Shown piece by piece: positions 10,386-22,744 of a stretch of DNA of 64,000 bases. The stretch covers positions 1 through 64,000 of the forward strand of contig DUBM01000021.1 in assembly GCA_012960305.1 (NCBI GenBank), in the 5' to 3' direction. The DNA comes from Gammaproteobacteria bacterium. GTDB taxonomy: Bacteria > Pseudomonadota > Gammaproteobacteria > Pseudomonadales > Pseudohongiellaceae. The notes beneath the pieces are model-generated. The model had not been told where the DNA came from and made no database searches. It saw nothing but the letters and a program-made list of their open reading frames with translations. The number at the start of each line of letters is the position of its first letter. Position 1 is the first letter of the stretch. Made by a program: the position numbers and the translations under genes.

Positions 10386-11111
10386 TTAGAGATCACCATA
10401 GAGATGTTGCAAAATTGCCAGGGCCGCTATTGGTGCAGTTTCAGTTCTTAAGATTCGCGAACCTAATACTGCGATAGTGCAACCACTTTTCTTCGCCGCC
10501 AAGAGCTCCTCTTCCGCAAAACCACCTTCGGGCCCTACTAGTAGATTGATTGAATTGCTAGTTGGGAGATCTGAGAGATTGGCATCACCATTCGGATCGA
10601 TTACGACTGTGACGGATGGCTGCGATGAACCTAGCCATTCGGATAATTGCAGTGGCTCATTAATTAACGGTACATCTAGGCGTCCACATTGTTCGCTGGC
10701 ACTTACCGCTATTTGTTGCCAATGGCGTAATCTGTTTTCTACTCTTTCTTCTTTAAGCTTCACACCACCATGTTGTGAATAGAATGGTGTGATACTCGCT
10801 ACTCCTAACTCCGTCGATTTTTGTATCCCATAATCCATCCGATCGCCTTTAGAGAGGCCCAGGTATAGGTCTATTTTCAAAGAACCGAGCTTAGGCTCTA
10901 TAAGCCTCTCAGCGATTTCTACTTCAACTTCATGCTTGGTGATCTTAGCCAGTCGCGCCAGAAATTCTCCATCTCTGCCATTAAAAAGACGCAGAACGCT
11001 TCCCTCGCGTAAGCGAAGAACTTTACTGAGATAGTGAGAGGACTCTTTTGAAAGGAGTAGAGACTGACCGCTGCTCAGTGCTTGTTCAGTAAATAAGCGT
11101 GAAGTTCGCAT
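10386..11111 (-). CDS. rsmE: 16S rRNA (uracil(1498)-N(3))-methyltransferase
   Basis: QKSTELGV...SEQCGR...LLVGPEGGF...LGSRILRTETA. Confidence 0.95.
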   Translation of the reverse strand: MRTSRLFTEQALSSGQSLLLSKESSHYLSKVLRLREGSVLRLFNGRDGEFLARLAKITKHEVEVEIAERLIEPKLGSLKIDLYLGLSKGDRMDYGIQKSTELGVASITPFYSQHGGVKLKEERVENRLRHWQQIAVSASEQCGRLDVPLINEPLQLSEWLGSSQPSVTVVIDPNGDANLSDLPTSNSINLLVGPEGGFAEEELLAAKKSGCTIAVLGSRILRTETAPIAALAILQHLYGDL

Positions 11112-11117
11112 CCGCTG

Positions 11118-11969
11118 CTACCCTCCGTTTTTAATCGAAAGGTTTTTCCAGATTTGATTAACGCTAGAGGCCAGGTTCATGGAATAGAAATGCAGGCCTG
11201 GTGCACCCCCTTCTAATAGTTGTTCGCATAACCTTGTGACTACATCGATGCCAAAAGATTTAAGACCTTCCGTATCGTCGCCAAAACCAGTTAGCCTTTT
11301 GTCTAACCATTGTGGAATTTCAGCTCCACAGCTGCCGCTAAATCTTGCGAGATTAGCATAATTCGTAATAGGCATGATGCCGGGAACAATTGGAATAGTA
11401 ATACCTTGGCCCGCACAATAATCTACAAAACGGAAATAGGAATCTGGATTATAGAAGTATTGCGTGATTGCTGAGTTAGCTCCTGCCGAAACCTTATTTT
11501 TAAAATGGCTAACGTCTGAGGTATAACTTTTAGATTCAGGGTGGATGTCCGGATAACAGGCAACTTCGATATGAAAAGTCTCACCTGTTTCTTTGCGAAT
11601 GAACTCAACTAATTCGTTAGCATATCTATGTTGAATAGCTGCCCCCATACCAGAAGGGTTGTCTCCACGCAGCGCTACCAGCCGATTAATGCCAGCGTCT
11701 TTATATTCCGCTAGCAAGGTAAGAATTTCTCGATCTTCAGTGCCGCCAAAGGAAAGGTGTGGAACTAGGGTTGAGCCCTCATTACTATACTGAAGCACAA
11801 TCTCCTTGGTTCCTTGCTTGGTTGTCCCACCAGCACCGTAGGTCACAGAAAAGAAATCAGGTTTTAGTAGGGCAAGTTTCCTATGAACTTCGTTCAGCTT
11901 GGTTTTTCCTGCCTCGCTCCGAGGCGGGAAAAACTCAACACTGAAATTTCTTTTTTTTGCCGTATTCAT
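11118..11969 (-). CDS. metF: Methylenetetrahydrofolate reductase
   Basis: SVEFFPPRS...FFSVTYGAGG...LRGDNP. Confidence 0.96.
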   Translation of the reverse strand: MNTAKKRNFSVEFFPPRSEAGKTKLNEVHRKLALLKPDFFSVTYGAGGTTKQGTKEIVLQYSNEGSTLVPHLSFGGTEDREILTLLAEYKDAGINRLVALRGDNPSGMGAAIQHRYANELVEFIRKETGETFHIEVACYPDIHPESKSYTSDVSHFKNKVSAGANSAITQYFYNPDSYFRFVDYCAGQGITIPIVPGIMPITNYANLARFSGSCGAEIPQWLDKRLTGFGDDTEGLKSFGIDVVTRLCEQLLEGGAPGLHFYSMNLASSVNQIWKNLSIKNGG

Positions 11970-11990
11970 GATTAACCTGATTAATTTTTG

Positions 11991-13415
11991 TTAGTACTTA
12001 TAACTGTCATTTTTGAAAGGGCCTTGGACTGCCACATTAATGTAATCTGCCTGTATCGAAGTGAGTTTTGTTAGCACACCTGCAAAGCCTTTCACCATCA
12101 GCGCAGCAACTTCTTCATCAAGGTGCTTTGGTAATACTTCGACGCTAAGCCTTGCAGATTTGGATATTTTCGGTAAATCGGCAAATTTTCTTTCGTATAA
12201 AAACATTTGTGCTAACACTTGATTAGCAAAGGATCCATCCATAATGCGTGAAGGGTGCCCAGTAGCATTACCAAGGTTTATTAACCTTCCTTCAGAGAGT
12301 AAAATCAGATAGTTATCTTTATTGGTCACGCCATCACGATAAATTTTGTGAACCTGTGGTTTGACTTCTTCCCACTCCCAATTGTCCCGCATGAATTGTG
12401 TGTCGATTTCATTATCGAAGTGACCGATATTACAAATTATGGCACCTGTTTTAACCTGTTGTAGCATGAACTTATCGCAGACATTTATATTGCCGGTAGT
12501 TGTAACAATAAGATCGAGTTTTGATAGGAGTCGTCCGTCGATGCCTTTAGCAGTGCCGGTGTTCTCTCCATTAGTATAAGGAGAAACAACCTCGAAGCCG
12601 TCCATACAAGCCTGCATAGCACAGATAGGATCGATCTCGGCGATCTTTACGATCATGCCTTCCTGCCTTAGGCTTTGTGCTGATCCTTTGCCCACGTCAC
12701 CGTAGCCAATTACTAGAGAATGTTTGCCAGAAAGCAACATATCTGTACCACGCTTAATGCCATCATTAAGACTGTGACGGCAACCGTACTTATTGTCGTT
12801 CTTCGATTTCGTCACGGAATCATTAACATTAATTGCTGGAACTTTAAGACTTCCCTCTTCTAACATTTCAATTAGCCGATGGACGCCGGTAGTAGTTTCC
12901 TCAGTTATACCGTGAATGTTCTCTAGCATTTGTGGGTACTTGTCATGCACCATGGCTGTTAAGTCACCGCCATCGTCTAATATCATGTTGGCATCCCAAG
13001 GGTCGCCATCTTTTAATATGGTTTGTTCGATACACCACTCGCCCTCTTCTTCAGTTTGGCCTTTCCACGCATATACGGCGACACCGGCAGCAGCTACACA
13101 AGCAGCGGCATGGTCTTGGGTTGAAAAGATATTGCAAGACGACCAACGAACTTCAGCTCCTAGCTCCACTAATGTTTCGATTAATACTGCAGTTTGCACA
13201 GTCATGTGGATACATCCGAGAATCTTGGCGTTGGCGAGAGGCTTTTGTGCAGAGTACTGCGAGCGTAATGTCATCAATGCTGGCATTTCAGATTCAGCAA
13301 GTGTGACTTCTCGGCGCCCGAAATCAGCCAAGCTTATGTCAGCGACTTTATAGTCTATAGTTGCTGCATCGGCTGCAGTATCTTGTATAGATAAATCATT
13401 CATTGTTAACTCCAA
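11991..13415 (-). CDS. ahcY: Adenosylhomocysteinase
   Basis: [17 protein letters not shown]...[13 protein letters not shown]...[14 protein letters not shown]. Confidence 0.98.
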   Translation of the reverse strand: MELTMNDLSIQDTAADAATIDYKVADISLADFGRREVTLAESEMPALMTLRSQYSAQKPLANAKILGCIHMTVQTAVLIETLVELGAEVRWSSCNIFSTQDHAAACVAAAGVAVYAWKGQTEEEGEWCIEQTILKDGDPWDANMILDDGGDLTAMVHDKYPQMLENIHGITEETTTGVHRLIEMLEEGSLKVPAINVNDSVTKSKNDNKYGCRHSLNDGIKRGTDMLLSGKHSLVIGYGDVGKGSAQSLRQEGMIVKIAEIDPICAMQACMDGFEVVSPYTNGENTGTAKGIDGRLLSKLDLIVTTTGNINVCDKFMLQQVKTGAIICNIGHFDNEIDTQFMRDNWEWEEVKPQVHKIYRDGVTNKDNYLILLSEGRLINLGNATGHPSRIMDGSFANQVLAQMFLYERKFADLPKISKSARLSVEVLPKHLDEEVAALMVKGFAGVLTKLTSIQADYINVAVQGPFKNDSYKY

Positions 13416-13420
13416 AGTGA

Positions 13421-14581
13421 TTAAATGCCTGCGTCGCTTTTTAGGGCGTCAGCTCGGTCTGTTTTTTCCCAACTAAAATCGATGTCTTTTCTACCGAAGT
13501 GGCCATAGGCAGCAGTGGATCGATAAATAGGCTTCACCAAGTCCAACATTTTTATTAGGCCTCTTGGGCGCAACTCGAAATGTTCTCGTATGAGAGTAAC
13601 GATTTTTTCGTTGCTAATTTTTCCAGTTCCGAAAGTTTCGACACTAATCGATGTAGGTTCAGCCACACCAATAGCATAGGAAAGTTGAAGTTCGCAGCGC
13701 TCAGCAATGCCTGCTGCAACGATGTTCTTCGCAACATAGCGCGCAACATAAGCTGCAGAGCGATCAACCTTTGATGGGTCTTTGCCAGAAAAAGCACCCC
13801 CACCATGCCTTGCCATACCACCGTAGGTATCAACAATAATTTTACGGCCGGTCAGACCGCAGTCACCATAAGGTCCACCTATAACAAATCGGCCGGTAGG
13901 ATTAATAAAGTATTTAGTATTTTTGTTTATCCAGCGTTTAGGAAGAACTGGTTTGATAATTTCTTCCATTACTGCTTCTTGTAAATTAGTTAGTGAAATT
14001 TCTTTACGATGCTGTGTGGAAAGAACTACGGCATCGATAGCCGTTGGTTTTCCATCGTCATAGCGGAATGTTATTTGGCTTTTGGCATCCGGTTCTAGCC
14101 AGGGTAGCGTTCCGTTCTTTCTTACTTCGGACTGTCTTTTTACAAGCAAGTGAGAATAGGTGATTGGTGCCGGCATCAATACGGCAGTTTCATTGGTGGC
14201 GTATCCAAACATTAAGCCTTGGTCACCAGCGCCTTGCTCATGCTCTGCAGTTTCATCCACACCCATGGCTATGTCTGGGGATTGCTTGCCGATGGCGTTA
14301 AGGACGGCGCAAGTATTACTGTCAAATCCGCTTTCAGAATTGTTGTAACCGATGTCGTTGACTACTTCTCTCACCAGACCTTCCACATCAACGTAGGCAT
14401 CAGTAGTAATTTCCCCAGCGATAACTACCATGCCGGTTTTGATCATGGTTTCGCAGGCAACGCGTGAACCTTTGTCCTGTTCGAGTAATGCGTCCAGTAT
14501 TGCATCAGAAATTTGGTCCGCCATTTTATCCGGATGCCCTTCGGACACTGATTCTGAAGTAAATAAACTTGTTTTTGCCAT
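13421..14581 (-). CDS. metK: S-adenosylmethionine synthetase
   Basis: [25 protein letters not shown]...[19 protein letters not shown]. Confidence 0.98.
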   Translation of the reverse strand: MAKTSLFTSESVSEGHPDKMADQISDAILDALLEQDKGSRVACETMIKTGMVVIAGEITTDAYVDVEGLVREVVNDIGYNNSESGFDSNTCAVLNAIGKQSPDIAMGVDETAEHEQGAGDQGLMFGYATNETAVLMPAPITYSHLLVKRQSEVRKNGTLPWLEPDAKSQITFRYDDGKPTAIDAVVLSTQHRKEISLTNLQEAVMEEIIKPVLPKRWINKNTKYFINPTGRFVIGGPYGDCGLTGRKIIVDTYGGMARHGGGAFSGKDPSKVDRSAAYVARYVAKNIVAAGIAERCELQLSYAIGVAEPTSISVETFGTGKISNEKIVTLIREHFELRPRGLIKMLDLVKPIYRSTAAYGHFGRKDIDFSWEKTDRADALKSDAGI

Positions 14582-14627
14582 TTCAATTTCCTTCTATCTT
14601 AAAAATTATTTGTTAGTGGGTAATCTG

Positions 14628-15644
14628 TTAGCGAGCAGGTTTTTTGAACACTCGCATTTGTATTTGAAATCCGTTGCGTAAGCCTAAGTAAGAGCTTTGC
14701 TCCGTGGTCAGGCCTGCTTTATTGGCCCAGTAATCTAAATCTTCATTGTCAAAACCAAGCCAGAGATCGCCACAGGATTCTCTTACCCAATCTTGGTCAT
14801 GACTGCCCAAATCGATTATCAATAGATATCCACTTTCATTGAGCAGTTGTGAAGAATCTTTGAATGTTTTCGCCGGAGATGAAATATGATGAAGCACCAT
14901 ATTGAAGATGATCAGGTCTGCTGAAATATTTTTGTTCCGCGCCACTCCAGTATCACCCAGAACGAAACTGACATGACTGTGTTGTGCAGCATGAGCAGCA
15001 TCGTGGGATTTTTCCAACATATCTTTGGAATTATCCAGTGCGTAAAGAGTCTTAAATTTTTCTGCTAGTTCTACTAAAAATTCACCTTCGCCAGGACCGA
15101 CTTCGAGAACAGAAGCGTTGCTCGACATGCCAAGGTTATCAATGATGTCATGAACGCTGGCACTGTAATCTCCGTGCTCGACAATCAAACCTTGTTGTTC
15201 TTTAAATTTGTCAGAATTGCGATTAAAAAAGCTAAGCGAGAGCTCTGCTCTTTCCAGTTGAATTTGTTTTATCTTTTGTGCTTGCTTGTCAGGAACTGGG
15301 AAGTTGTCGATAACATCAAATGTGCTGCGTTTGATATCTCTGAACTTGTCTTCATCCGCAAGGAAAGCTCTGCGGTAGAAAATAGAATTTCCTTCACGAC
15401 GAGTACTGACTAAGCGGGCAGTGGATAGCACTTTTAAATGATGGCTAAGCGCTGATTGTCGAATATCCAGAATTCGGCATAACTCTAGAACTCCGAAAGA
15501 CTCGTTTTTTAGTAGCCTGAGAATTTGCAGTCGCAAACTATCCGCCAGAGCTTTCTGGACTCTAGTGAGGTCTTCGACGAAGCTACTTATCTCCATATCG
15601 GAAGATTTTAGTGTGGCCGTGGCCATTGTATTGGAGCCTACCAA
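14628..15644 (-). CDS. ArsR-family HTH regulator fused to SAM-dependent methyltransferase domain (SahR-type)
   Basis: N-terminal wHTH (LRLQILRLLKNESFGVLELCRILDIRQSALSHHLKVL) and C-terminal class I MTase motif (VLEVGPGEGEFL); upstream of metK-ahcY-metF. Confidence 0.85.
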   Translation of the reverse strand: MVGSNTMATATLKSSDMEISSFVEDLTRVQKALADSLRLQILRLLKNESFGVLELCRILDIRQSALSHHLKVLSTARLVSTRREGNSIFYRRAFLADEDKFRDIKRSTFDVIDNFPVPDKQAQKIKQIQLERAELSLSFFNRNSDKFKEQQGLIVEHGDYSASVHDIIDNLGMSSNASVLEVGPGEGEFLVELAEKFKTLYALDNSKDMLEKSHDAAHAAQHSHVSFVLGDTGVARNKNISADLIIFNMVLHHISSPAKTFKDSSQLLNESGYLLIIDLGSHDQDWVRESCGDLWLGFDNEDLDYWANKAGLTTEQSSYLGLRNGFQIQMRVFKKPAR

Positions 15645-15683
15645 TTGGGAAAGGCGCTACAGTAGCAGTAAAGTTGGGCGAAT

Positions 15684-15719
15684 TCAATTCTATATCAATA
15701 TATATTGATATAGAATTGA
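15684..15719. promoter_or_regulatory. 36-bp perfect palindrome, candidate operator of the SAM-cycle regulator operon
   Basis: TCAATTCTATATCAATATATATTGATATAGAATTGA, 18-bp half-sites, 40 bp upstream of the regulator start. Confidence 0.8.
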
Positions 15720-16045
15720 GCTAATATTTTGAATTAAATTTACCCTAGAAACAGCACAAATGAATGAGGGCAAGAAAGAATCGCACAGAAAGGCTTTGAG
15801 GCAAATTTATGTCCGAGCCAGTAGCATAATCGTCTCAGGTGCGGGAAAATGGCCGCCGTTATTTTGGCAAATCAAATATTTCTGTTCCCTGATGCGCTTT
15901 CAGCCAGTTGAGCTTTGTAGCCTTTATAGGTTGCTAGGGCAGGGACTAATTTTGGTGGTGGTTTGTAGCTAAGCGGGACCTGCCCCAAAAGAGAGGCCAG
16001 AGAAAAGAAAGACCAGCAAGTTATTACCGTAAAGGAGTTCAGTAG

Positions 16046-18046
16046 ATGGCGGACAACGCCGTAAGTCGCAGACAATGCGCCAATGCTATCCGTGCTTTGA
16101 GCATGGACGCGGTTCAAAAAGCCAAGTCGGGACATCCAGGTGCCCCAATGGGTATGGCAGATATTGCCGAAGTGCTATGGAATGATTTTCTTCACCACAA
16201 CCCTGGTGACCCCAATTGGTTTAATCGCGATCGCTTTGTGTTATCCAATGGCCACGGATCAATGTTGATATACTCACTGTTGCATCTCAGTGGCTATGAT
16301 CTGTCTATCGAAGAATTGCAGCAATTTCGTCAGCTGGACTCCAAAACACCGGGCCACCCTGAATATAGCTATACGCCGGGAGTAGAAACTACTACCGGGC
16401 CTTTAGGTCAAGGGCTGGCGAATGCGGTGGGCATGGCTATTGCCGAGAAAACTCTTGGCGCTCAGTTCAATCGGGAAGGCCATGAAGTAGTTGACCATAA
16501 CACCTATGCTTTCGCAGGGGACGGCTGTCTTATGGAGGGCATTTCCCACGAAGTTTGCTCGCTGGCGGGGACCCTGAATCTAGGTAAGCTCATCGTCTTT
16601 TATGATGACAACGGCATATCCATCGATGGAGAGATCGGCCAATGGTTTAGTGATGATACTGGCAAGCGCTTCGAAGCATATGGCTGGCAAGTAATTAAGG
16701 TAGACGGTCACGATTCTGACGCCATCGCTGCAGCCATTCAACAAGCTAAAGCCGAACCAAACAAACCTAGCTTGCTCAGCTGTAAGACTGTGATCGGCTT
16801 TGGTTCACCAAATAAGCAAGGAACTGCGGCCACCCATGGTGCGCCGCTGGGTGATGAAGAAATAGCTGCTACAAGAGAAGTACTGGAATGGCCTCACCCT
16901 CCATTTATTGTTCCAGAAGAAATTCGCCAAGTGTGGAGTGCCATTGAAAAAGGATTCGCTGCAGAGTCAGCTTGGAAAGAAAAGTTAGCTATATATGAAG
17001 AAGAGTATCCAGAGTTGGCGATGGAATTGGTTCGTCGCTACAAGGGTCAGTTACCAGGCTATTTTGAAGAGAAGGCCAACGAATACATTAGTGAATGTCA
17101 ACGAACGGCGGAGAACATTGCTAGTCGCAAGGCTTCGCAAAATTGTATAGAAGCTTATGCAGCAATGCTGCCAGAGTTAATTGGCGGCTCAGCAGACCTC
17201 ACTGGCTCGAATTTGACTACTTGGTCCGGAAGCAATCCGATAACCGAACAGGCTGATGGCAACTATATTTATTACGGTGTCCGTGAGTTTGGTATGACCG
17301 CTATCGCTTCAGGTATTGCCTTGCATGGTGGCTTCATTCCCTACACAGCAACTTTCCTGATATTTATGGAATATGCTAGAAATGCAGCTCGAATGGCTGC
17401 GCTTATGGAGCAACAAAGCATCCTAGTTTACACTCACGACTCAATTGGGCAGGGAGAAGACGGCCCCACACATCAACCTGTTGAGCAGCTTGCAAGTTTA
17501 CGCTCGACTCCTAATATGTCTGTATGGCGACCTTGTGACAACGTCGAAGCTGCAGTCGCTTGGAAGGCAGCATTGACACGTAGTACTGGACCAACCGCCT
17601 TGGTTTTTACTCGGCAATCAGTTGTTCATCAAGACCGCAGCGATGAACAATTGAGTGATGTTGCTAAAGGCGGTTACATACTTAAAGATTGTGATGGTGC
17701 GCCAACTGTCGTGGTAATTGCGACCGGCTCCGAAGTGAGTATTTGTATGGATGCAGTTGAGTCTTTGCAAGCCTCTGGAATTAAAGCAAGGATGGTTTCT
17801 TTGCCCAGCGTTGATCTATTTGAAGCTCAAGATCCGGCGTACCAAGAAGCAGTATTGCCTGCTGCAGTACGTAATAGAGTCGCTGTGGAAGCAGCAGGCA
17901 CTGATTACTGGTATAAATTTGTCGGACTCGATGGCAAGATTATTGGTATGGAATCTTTTGGCGAATCGGCACCAGGCCCTGTATTAATGAAGCATTTCGG
18001 ATTTACCGTTGAGAATGTGATCGAGACCGTTAAGTCTTTCGACTAA
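16046..18046 (+). CDS. tkt: Transketolase
   Basis: [24 protein letters not shown]...[12 protein letters not shown]. Confidence 0.98.
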   Translation: MADNAVSRRQCANAIRALSMDAVQKAKSGHPGAPMGMADIAEVLWNDFLHHNPGDPNWFNRDRFVLSNGHGSMLIYSLLHLSGYDLSIEELQQFRQLDSKTPGHPEYSYTPGVETTTGPLGQGLANAVGMAIAEKTLGAQFNREGHEVVDHNTYAFAGDGCLMEGISHEVCSLAGTLNLGKLIVFYDDNGISIDGEIGQWFSDDTGKRFEAYGWQVIKVDGHDSDAIAAAIQQAKAEPNKPSLLSCKTVIGFGSPNKQGTAATHGAPLGDEEIAATREVLEWPHPPFIVPEEIRQVWSAIEKGFAAESAWKEKLAIYEEEYPELAMELVRRYKGQLPGYFEEKANEYISECQRTAENIASRKASQNCIEAYAAMLPELIGGSADLTGSNLTTWSGSNPITEQADGNYIYYGVREFGMTAIASGIALHGGFIPYTATFLIFMEYARNAARMAALMEQQSILVYTHDSIGQGEDGPTHQPVEQLASLRSTPNMSVWRPCDNVEAAVAWKAALTRSTGPTALVFTRQSVVHQDRSDEQLSDVAKGGYILKDCDGAPTVVVIATGSEVSICMDAVESLQASGIKARMVSLPSVDLFEAQDPAYQEAVLPAAVRNRVAVEAAGTDYWYKFVGLDGKIIGMESFGESAPGPVLMKHFGFTVENVIETVKSFD

Positions 18047-18098
18047 AGTGATACTCCTTTAGTTGATTTTTATCTAATCCACCGGCTGGTAGACAACT

Positions 18099-19142
18099 AT
18101 GTCTTATCGTATTGCTATTAACGGATATGGTCGTATTGGCCGTTGTGTTTTGCGAGCTTTTTACGAGTCCGCGAACTATGCCAATCTGCGTATCGTAGCA
18201 ATTAACGACCTTGCTGATGCCAAAACCCTCGCTCATCTTACTCGCTACGATAGCACTCATGGCCGATTCCTCGGTACCGTCGCAGAAAGTGCAGGTGATG
18301 ACGGAAATATGAGGAATATAGGGAACTTGATAGTCAATAATGATGAAATCAAAATTTTCAACAATGCGGAACTAAAAACTCTCCCGTGGTCGCAGCTGGG
18401 AGTTGATTTAGTTATGGAATGCAGCGGGTCATTCTCGGATCGACAAACCGCACAGGAGCATATCAATTCAGGCACCGGCCGCGTGCTGTTCTCACAGCCG
18501 GCTCACAACGATGTTGATGCCACAGTGGTTTATGGAATTAATCACCAGGAGTTAAGCAAAGAAGATAAGGTAATTTCCAATGCCTCCTGCACAAGTAATT
18601 GCATCGTTCCGGTATTAAAAGTGTTGGATGACGTTTTCGGTATAGAGTCGGGAGTTATTACTACGATTCATTCGGCCATGAATGATCAGCCAGTAATAGA
18701 CTCTTATCACCACAGCGATTTGCGGAAAACTCGAAGTGCTATGCAATCGATGATTCCAGTGGACACTGAATTGGCAAAAGGTATTGAACGGATACTGCCG
18801 GCTCTTAAAGATAAACTCGAAGCACAGGCTATTCGCGTACCCACAGTAAATGTTTCTGCAATGGACTTAACAGTACATGTTAATAACCCAACCAACATAG
18901 AAGAAGTTAATCGCACTATTGAAAACGCCTGTAAGAATTTTCCGACCAACGTGTTGGGTTGTACACGCGAGTCTCTCGCATCCTGTGATTTCAATCATGA
19001 CCCGAGGTCATCAATTGTTGACTTAAACCAGACCCGGGTCGCTGGTAAAAATTTGGTGAAGTTATTGGTATGGTTCGATAATGAATGGGCTTATGCTAAT
19101 CGAATGTTAGATGTGGCGCAGTATCTATCAACAAATAAATAA
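18099..19142 (+). CDS. epd: Erythrose-4-phosphate dehydrogenase (GAPDH family)
   Basis: RIAINGYGRIGRCVLRA...SNASCTSNCIVPVLKVLDD; tkt-epd-pgk-fba context. Confidence 0.88.
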   Translation: MSYRIAINGYGRIGRCVLRAFYESANYANLRIVAINDLADAKTLAHLTRYDSTHGRFLGTVAESAGDDGNMRNIGNLIVNNDEIKIFNNAELKTLPWSQLGVDLVMECSGSFSDRQTAQEHINSGTGRVLFSQPAHNDVDATVVYGINHQELSKEDKVISNASCTSNCIVPVLKVLDDVFGIESGVITTIHSAMNDQPVIDSYHHSDLRKTRSAMQSMIPVDTELAKGIERILPALKDKLEAQAIRVPTVNVSAMDLTVHVNNPTNIEEVNRTIENACKNFPTNVLGCTRESLASCDFNHDPRSSIVDLNQTRVAGKNLVKLLVWFDNEWAYANRMLDVAQYLSTNK

Positions 19143-19221
19143 GATCGATGCGTAGCTTAGAATCATAGAAAAAGGATAGCTTGGAGTAGAAACAAATTTT
19201 GAGACCTATCGGGAAGTAGCT

Positions 19222-20400
19222 ATGACATTTCGACGCATGAATCAATTGGACCTAACTGCCAAATCAGTTCTGATTAGAGAAGATTTCAATGTGCCAATAG
19301 CTGCAGGGAAGGTGGCCAATGATATGCGAATTCGTGCAACTCTCCCGACTATCGAAATGGCAAGAGCAGCTGGCGCGAAGGTTATTCTTATGTCTCACCT
19401 CGGTCGTCCGGAAGAAGGGGTTATCATTGATCAACAGGTACAATTTTCACTTCAGCCGGTGGCAGATCACCTCGCTCAGCTATTGAATTGTGATGTGCCT
19501 CTTGTCAACGATTATTTAACGAATCCCGATTGCCTATCCAACACTGGTTCCTCAGTAGTGCTCCTCGAAAATGTACGAGTAAATAATGGGGAGAAAGGCA
19601 ATGATGCAAATCTGGCCAAATCCTATGCTGAACTCTGCGACATCTTTGTTATGGATGCTTTTGGTACGGCTCATCGAGCTCAGGCCAGCACTCACGGAGT
19701 AGCCGAATATGCTGCGGTTGCCTGTGCAGGACCACTCTTGGCGACGGAGCTGGATGCGTTAGATCGCTCTCTTCAGGACCCAGCAAGGCCGCTGATGGCT
19801 GTTGTTGGAGGAGCGAAAGTGTCTAGCAAGCTGGAGATTCTAAAAAACCTTTCTACCATGGCGGATCAACTTATTGTCGGTGGAGGTATTGCCAATACCT
19901 TTCTGCTTGCGAGTGGTATAAATATCGGAAAATCGCTCCATGAGCCAGGCCTGGTTGATATGGCTAGGGAATTAATGGCAAAAACTAATATTCCCTTGCC
20001 AACAGATGTGGTCGTTGCCAAAGAATTCGCTGAGAATGCTACTGCCACGACCAAGCAACTTACTGAGATCGATGATAACGACATGATTCTTGATATCGGA
20101 CCGGCTACTGCACTGCGCTTTGCGGAATTAATAGGTAATATGAAAACCATTATTTGGAATGGGCCGGTAGGGGTTTTTGAGTTTTCCCAATTTGCCAACG
20201 GCACCGAAACGGTGGCAAAGGCAATCGCGAAAAATACAGGGTTCTCTATTGCGGGCGGTGGAGAAACGATTTCTGCAATTGGAAAATATTCCGTAACGGA
20301 GGATATATCCTACATCTCTACAGGCGGTGGAGCGTTTCTTGAATACGTACAGGGGATAAAACTACCTGCAGTAGATATATTAGAAAAAGTGGCTTTTTGA
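19222..20400 (+). CDS. pgk: Phosphoglycerate kinase
   Basis: [11 protein letters not shown]...MSHLGRP...[14 protein letters not shown]...WNGPVGVFE. Confidence 0.98.
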   Translation: MTFRRMNQLDLTAKSVLIREDFNVPIAAGKVANDMRIRATLPTIEMARAAGAKVILMSHLGRPEEGVIIDQQVQFSLQPVADHLAQLLNCDVPLVNDYLTNPDCLSNTGSSVVLLENVRVNNGEKGNDANLAKSYAELCDIFVMDAFGTAHRAQASTHGVAEYAAVACAGPLLATELDALDRSLQDPARPLMAVVGGAKVSSKLEILKNLSTMADQLIVGGGIANTFLLASGINIGKSLHEPGLVDMARELMAKTNIPLPTDVVVAKEFAENATATTKQLTEIDDNDMILDIGPATALRFAELIGNMKTIIWNGPVGVFEFSQFANGTETVAKAIAKNTGFSIAGGGETISAIGKYSVTEDISYISTGGGAFLEYVQGIKLPAVDILEKVAF

Positions 20401-20534
20401 AATTTCCAATATTGAACAAGTTAAAGATTGATTGAGTTATAACTTAATTTAGTCATAAAGGATTCAATGCTGAGTTGGTAGATGATTCGCTATGATTATA
20501 TAGATGATACAAAACACATGAAGAGGTTCTAGAA

Positions 20535-21584
20535 ATGGCACTTATCAGCTTAAGACAACTATTAGATCACGCTGCCGAGAATGGCTATGGGGTTCCAGCA
20601 TTCAATGTAAATAATTTGGAACAAATTCGAGCAATAATGGAAGGTGCGCATGAGCTTAATAGTCCAGTTATTTTGCAGGCATCAGCTGGCGCGAGAAAAT
20701 ACGCAGGTGCCAACTTTCTAAAGCACCTTATTCAAGGAGCTATTGAAGAATTTCCACATGTACCAATTGTTATGCATCAAGATCATGGTGTATCTCCTGC
20801 AATTTGTCAGCGCTCCATTCAATTAGGTTTCTCATCTGTAATGATGGATGGCTCTTTAGCTGAAGATGGTAAGACTCCAACAGATTTTGAGTACAACGCA
20901 CGGGTAACCAAAACTACAGTAGATATGGCCCATGCCTGTGGAGTCTCGGTTGAAGGTGAAATTGGTTGTTTGGGTTCTTTGGAAACTGGTATGGCTGGCG
21001 AAGAAGACGGTATCGGTGCTGAAGGAAAACTATCAATGGATCAACTGTTAACGAATCCAGAAGAAGCTTCGGATTTTGTCGAGGCTACTGGGGTTGACGC
21101 CTTGGCAATCGCAGTGGGCACAAGCCATGGTGCATATAAGTTTAGCCGCCCACCGACAGGCGATATTCTTGCCATTGAGAGAATTAAAGAAATCCATTCG
21201 AGAATTCCGAATACTCATCTAGTGATGCACGGGTCTTCTTCCGTGCCACAGGAATGGTTAGCCATCATTAATGAGTTTGGCGGTAATATTCCAGAGACTT
21301 ATGGTGTCCCGGTGGAAGAAATCCAAGAAGGAATTCGGCACGGAGTTCGCAAAGTAAATATAGATACCGATTTACGTCTGGCCTCCACCGGTGCAGCTAG
21401 AAAGTTTTTGGCAGAGAATAAATCAGAATTTGATCCGCGAAAGTTTTTGATTCCGACAATGGATGCTATGCGTGATATTGTTAAATCGAGACTAGAAGCT
21501 TTTGGCTGTGCCGGGCAGATCTCAAATATTAGGAAGGTTTATACATTAGAAGAAATGGCTAACAGGTATGCAAACGCAGCATAG
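20535..21584 (+). CDS. fba: Class II fructose-bisphosphate aldolase
   Basis: [14 protein letters not shown]...VMHQDHG...HGSSSVP. Confidence 0.97.
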   Translation: MALISLRQLLDHAAENGYGVPAFNVNNLEQIRAIMEGAHELNSPVILQASAGARKYAGANFLKHLIQGAIEEFPHVPIVMHQDHGVSPAICQRSIQLGFSSVMMDGSLAEDGKTPTDFEYNARVTKTTVDMAHACGVSVEGEIGCLGSLETGMAGEEDGIGAEGKLSMDQLLTNPEEASDFVEATGVDALAIAVGTSHGAYKFSRPPTGDILAIERIKEIHSRIPNTHLVMHGSSSVPQEWLAIINEFGGNIPETYGVPVEEIQEGIRHGVRKVNIDTDLRLASTGAARKFLAENKSEFDPRKFLIPTMDAMRDIVKSRLEAFGCAGQISNIRKVYTLEEMANRYANAA

Positions 21585-21634
21585 TTTGGGTGTCATCAGT
21601 TTTTCCAGTTAAATCAAACAGGGAAGAAGTTCTC

Positions 21635-22684
21635 ATGTTTACCAGAAGTGATGCTGAGAAACTTCGTTTAAGTCTTCTGCCAATGCAATTTTTCCCAACT
21701 GCGGACCCAGCCAGGCCCTCAATTCGTGACAGCTTTTCTTTCAATTCTGCAATAAAAGAAACAGCACCAACGAATAATTCTCTCACTAAATCTGAGCTGC
21801 TACTGCAGCAGTACAGAGATTTCTATAGTTTCGATTTTATCTCCAATGGTCAGTTCTCTCATTCTGCTGGGCTAGTAGAGAGCAGTGAATTCACCATTGT
21901 TGCCCAGTATTTTTGCGATAGCGGCAGCAATCAAATAGGCACTGCATTTTTACTCCATGGACTTTTCGATCACACAGGCATCTATGGACGTTTAATCGAA
22001 CACTGTTTGTCACAAGGCTATGGGGTAGTGATCTTCGACCTGCCAGGGCATGGGCTTTCCAGTGGAGAGCCCGCGAGTATTGAGTCCTTCCTTTGTTATG
22101 TTCAGGCATTTGTAGCAGTTGTTGAAAAAGCCAAGAAACAAGCGCTGCCGCAGCCCTGGATAACTCTTGGACAGAGTACTGGGGCAAGTGTTCTCATCGA
22201 TAGCATTCTTAGCGACTCAATGATCGCCAGCATAGGATTCAGGAAAATCATATTGCTTGGACCGCTAGTGCGGCCATATTTGTGGAACAGAAGCAGGATT
22301 ATCTTTACGTTCTCACGAATATTTTTTAAATCCACCCTGAGAAAATTTTCAGAAAATAGCCATGACGTCGATTTCTTGCAGTTCATTCGTCATCAAGATC
22401 CTCTGCAGCCGAAGAGGATCCCGCGATCATGGGTGTTTGCGATGATGGATTTCCAAAAGCGATTTGCTGTGGCAGCGACATCGGATCTGGAATTAAATAT
22501 TATTCAGGGGGACGAAGACAAGACCGTGGATTGGAAATTCAATCTACAGCGATTGCAAATAAAATTTCCAAATTCTAATAGTAAGATTGTTCGTGAAGGG
22601 AGACATCACCTCGTTAATGAATCCCTAGAGATTAGGCAGATGGTTTTCGACATGATCAGCGCTATAGTCCAGGGCTCTGAATAA
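21635..22684 (+). CDS. Alpha/beta hydrolase, lysophospholipase-like (track start 21590)
   Basis: AFLLHGLFDHTGIYGRLI...IFDLPGHGLSSG...LGQSTGASV. Confidence 0.8.
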   Translation: MFTRSDAEKLRLSLLPMQFFPTADPARPSIRDSFSFNSAIKETAPTNNSLTKSELLLQQYRDFYSFDFISNGQFSHSAGLVESSEFTIVAQYFCDSGSNQIGTAFLLHGLFDHTGIYGRLIEHCLSQGYGVVIFDLPGHGLSSGEPASIESFLCYVQAFVAVVEKAKKQALPQPWITLGQSTGASVLIDSILSDSMIASIGFRKIILLGPLVRPYLWNRSRIIFTFSRIFFKSTLRKFSENSHDVDFLQFIRHQDPLQPKRIPRSWVFAMMDFQKRFAVAATSDLELNIIQGDEDKTVDWKFNLQRLQIKFPNSNSKIVREGRHHLVNESLEIRQMVFDMISAIVQGSE

Positions 22685-22744
22685 GAGTTCAACGTAGTGA
22701 AAAATATCTTGCGCCTGCGCTAGAAGTCGAATTAGTTCACTAAA

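Noticed and set aside
12916-13353. 145-aa ORF antisense to ahcY (and similar antisense ORFs, e.g. 10477..10782, 13580..13774, 39263..39589, 47549..47830)
   Set aside because: They are shadows of strongly supported genes on the other strand.
15760-15972. 70-aa + strand ORF between the ArsR regulator and tkt
   Set aside because: No family similarity, overlaps the likely tkt leader, no clear ribosome-binding site.
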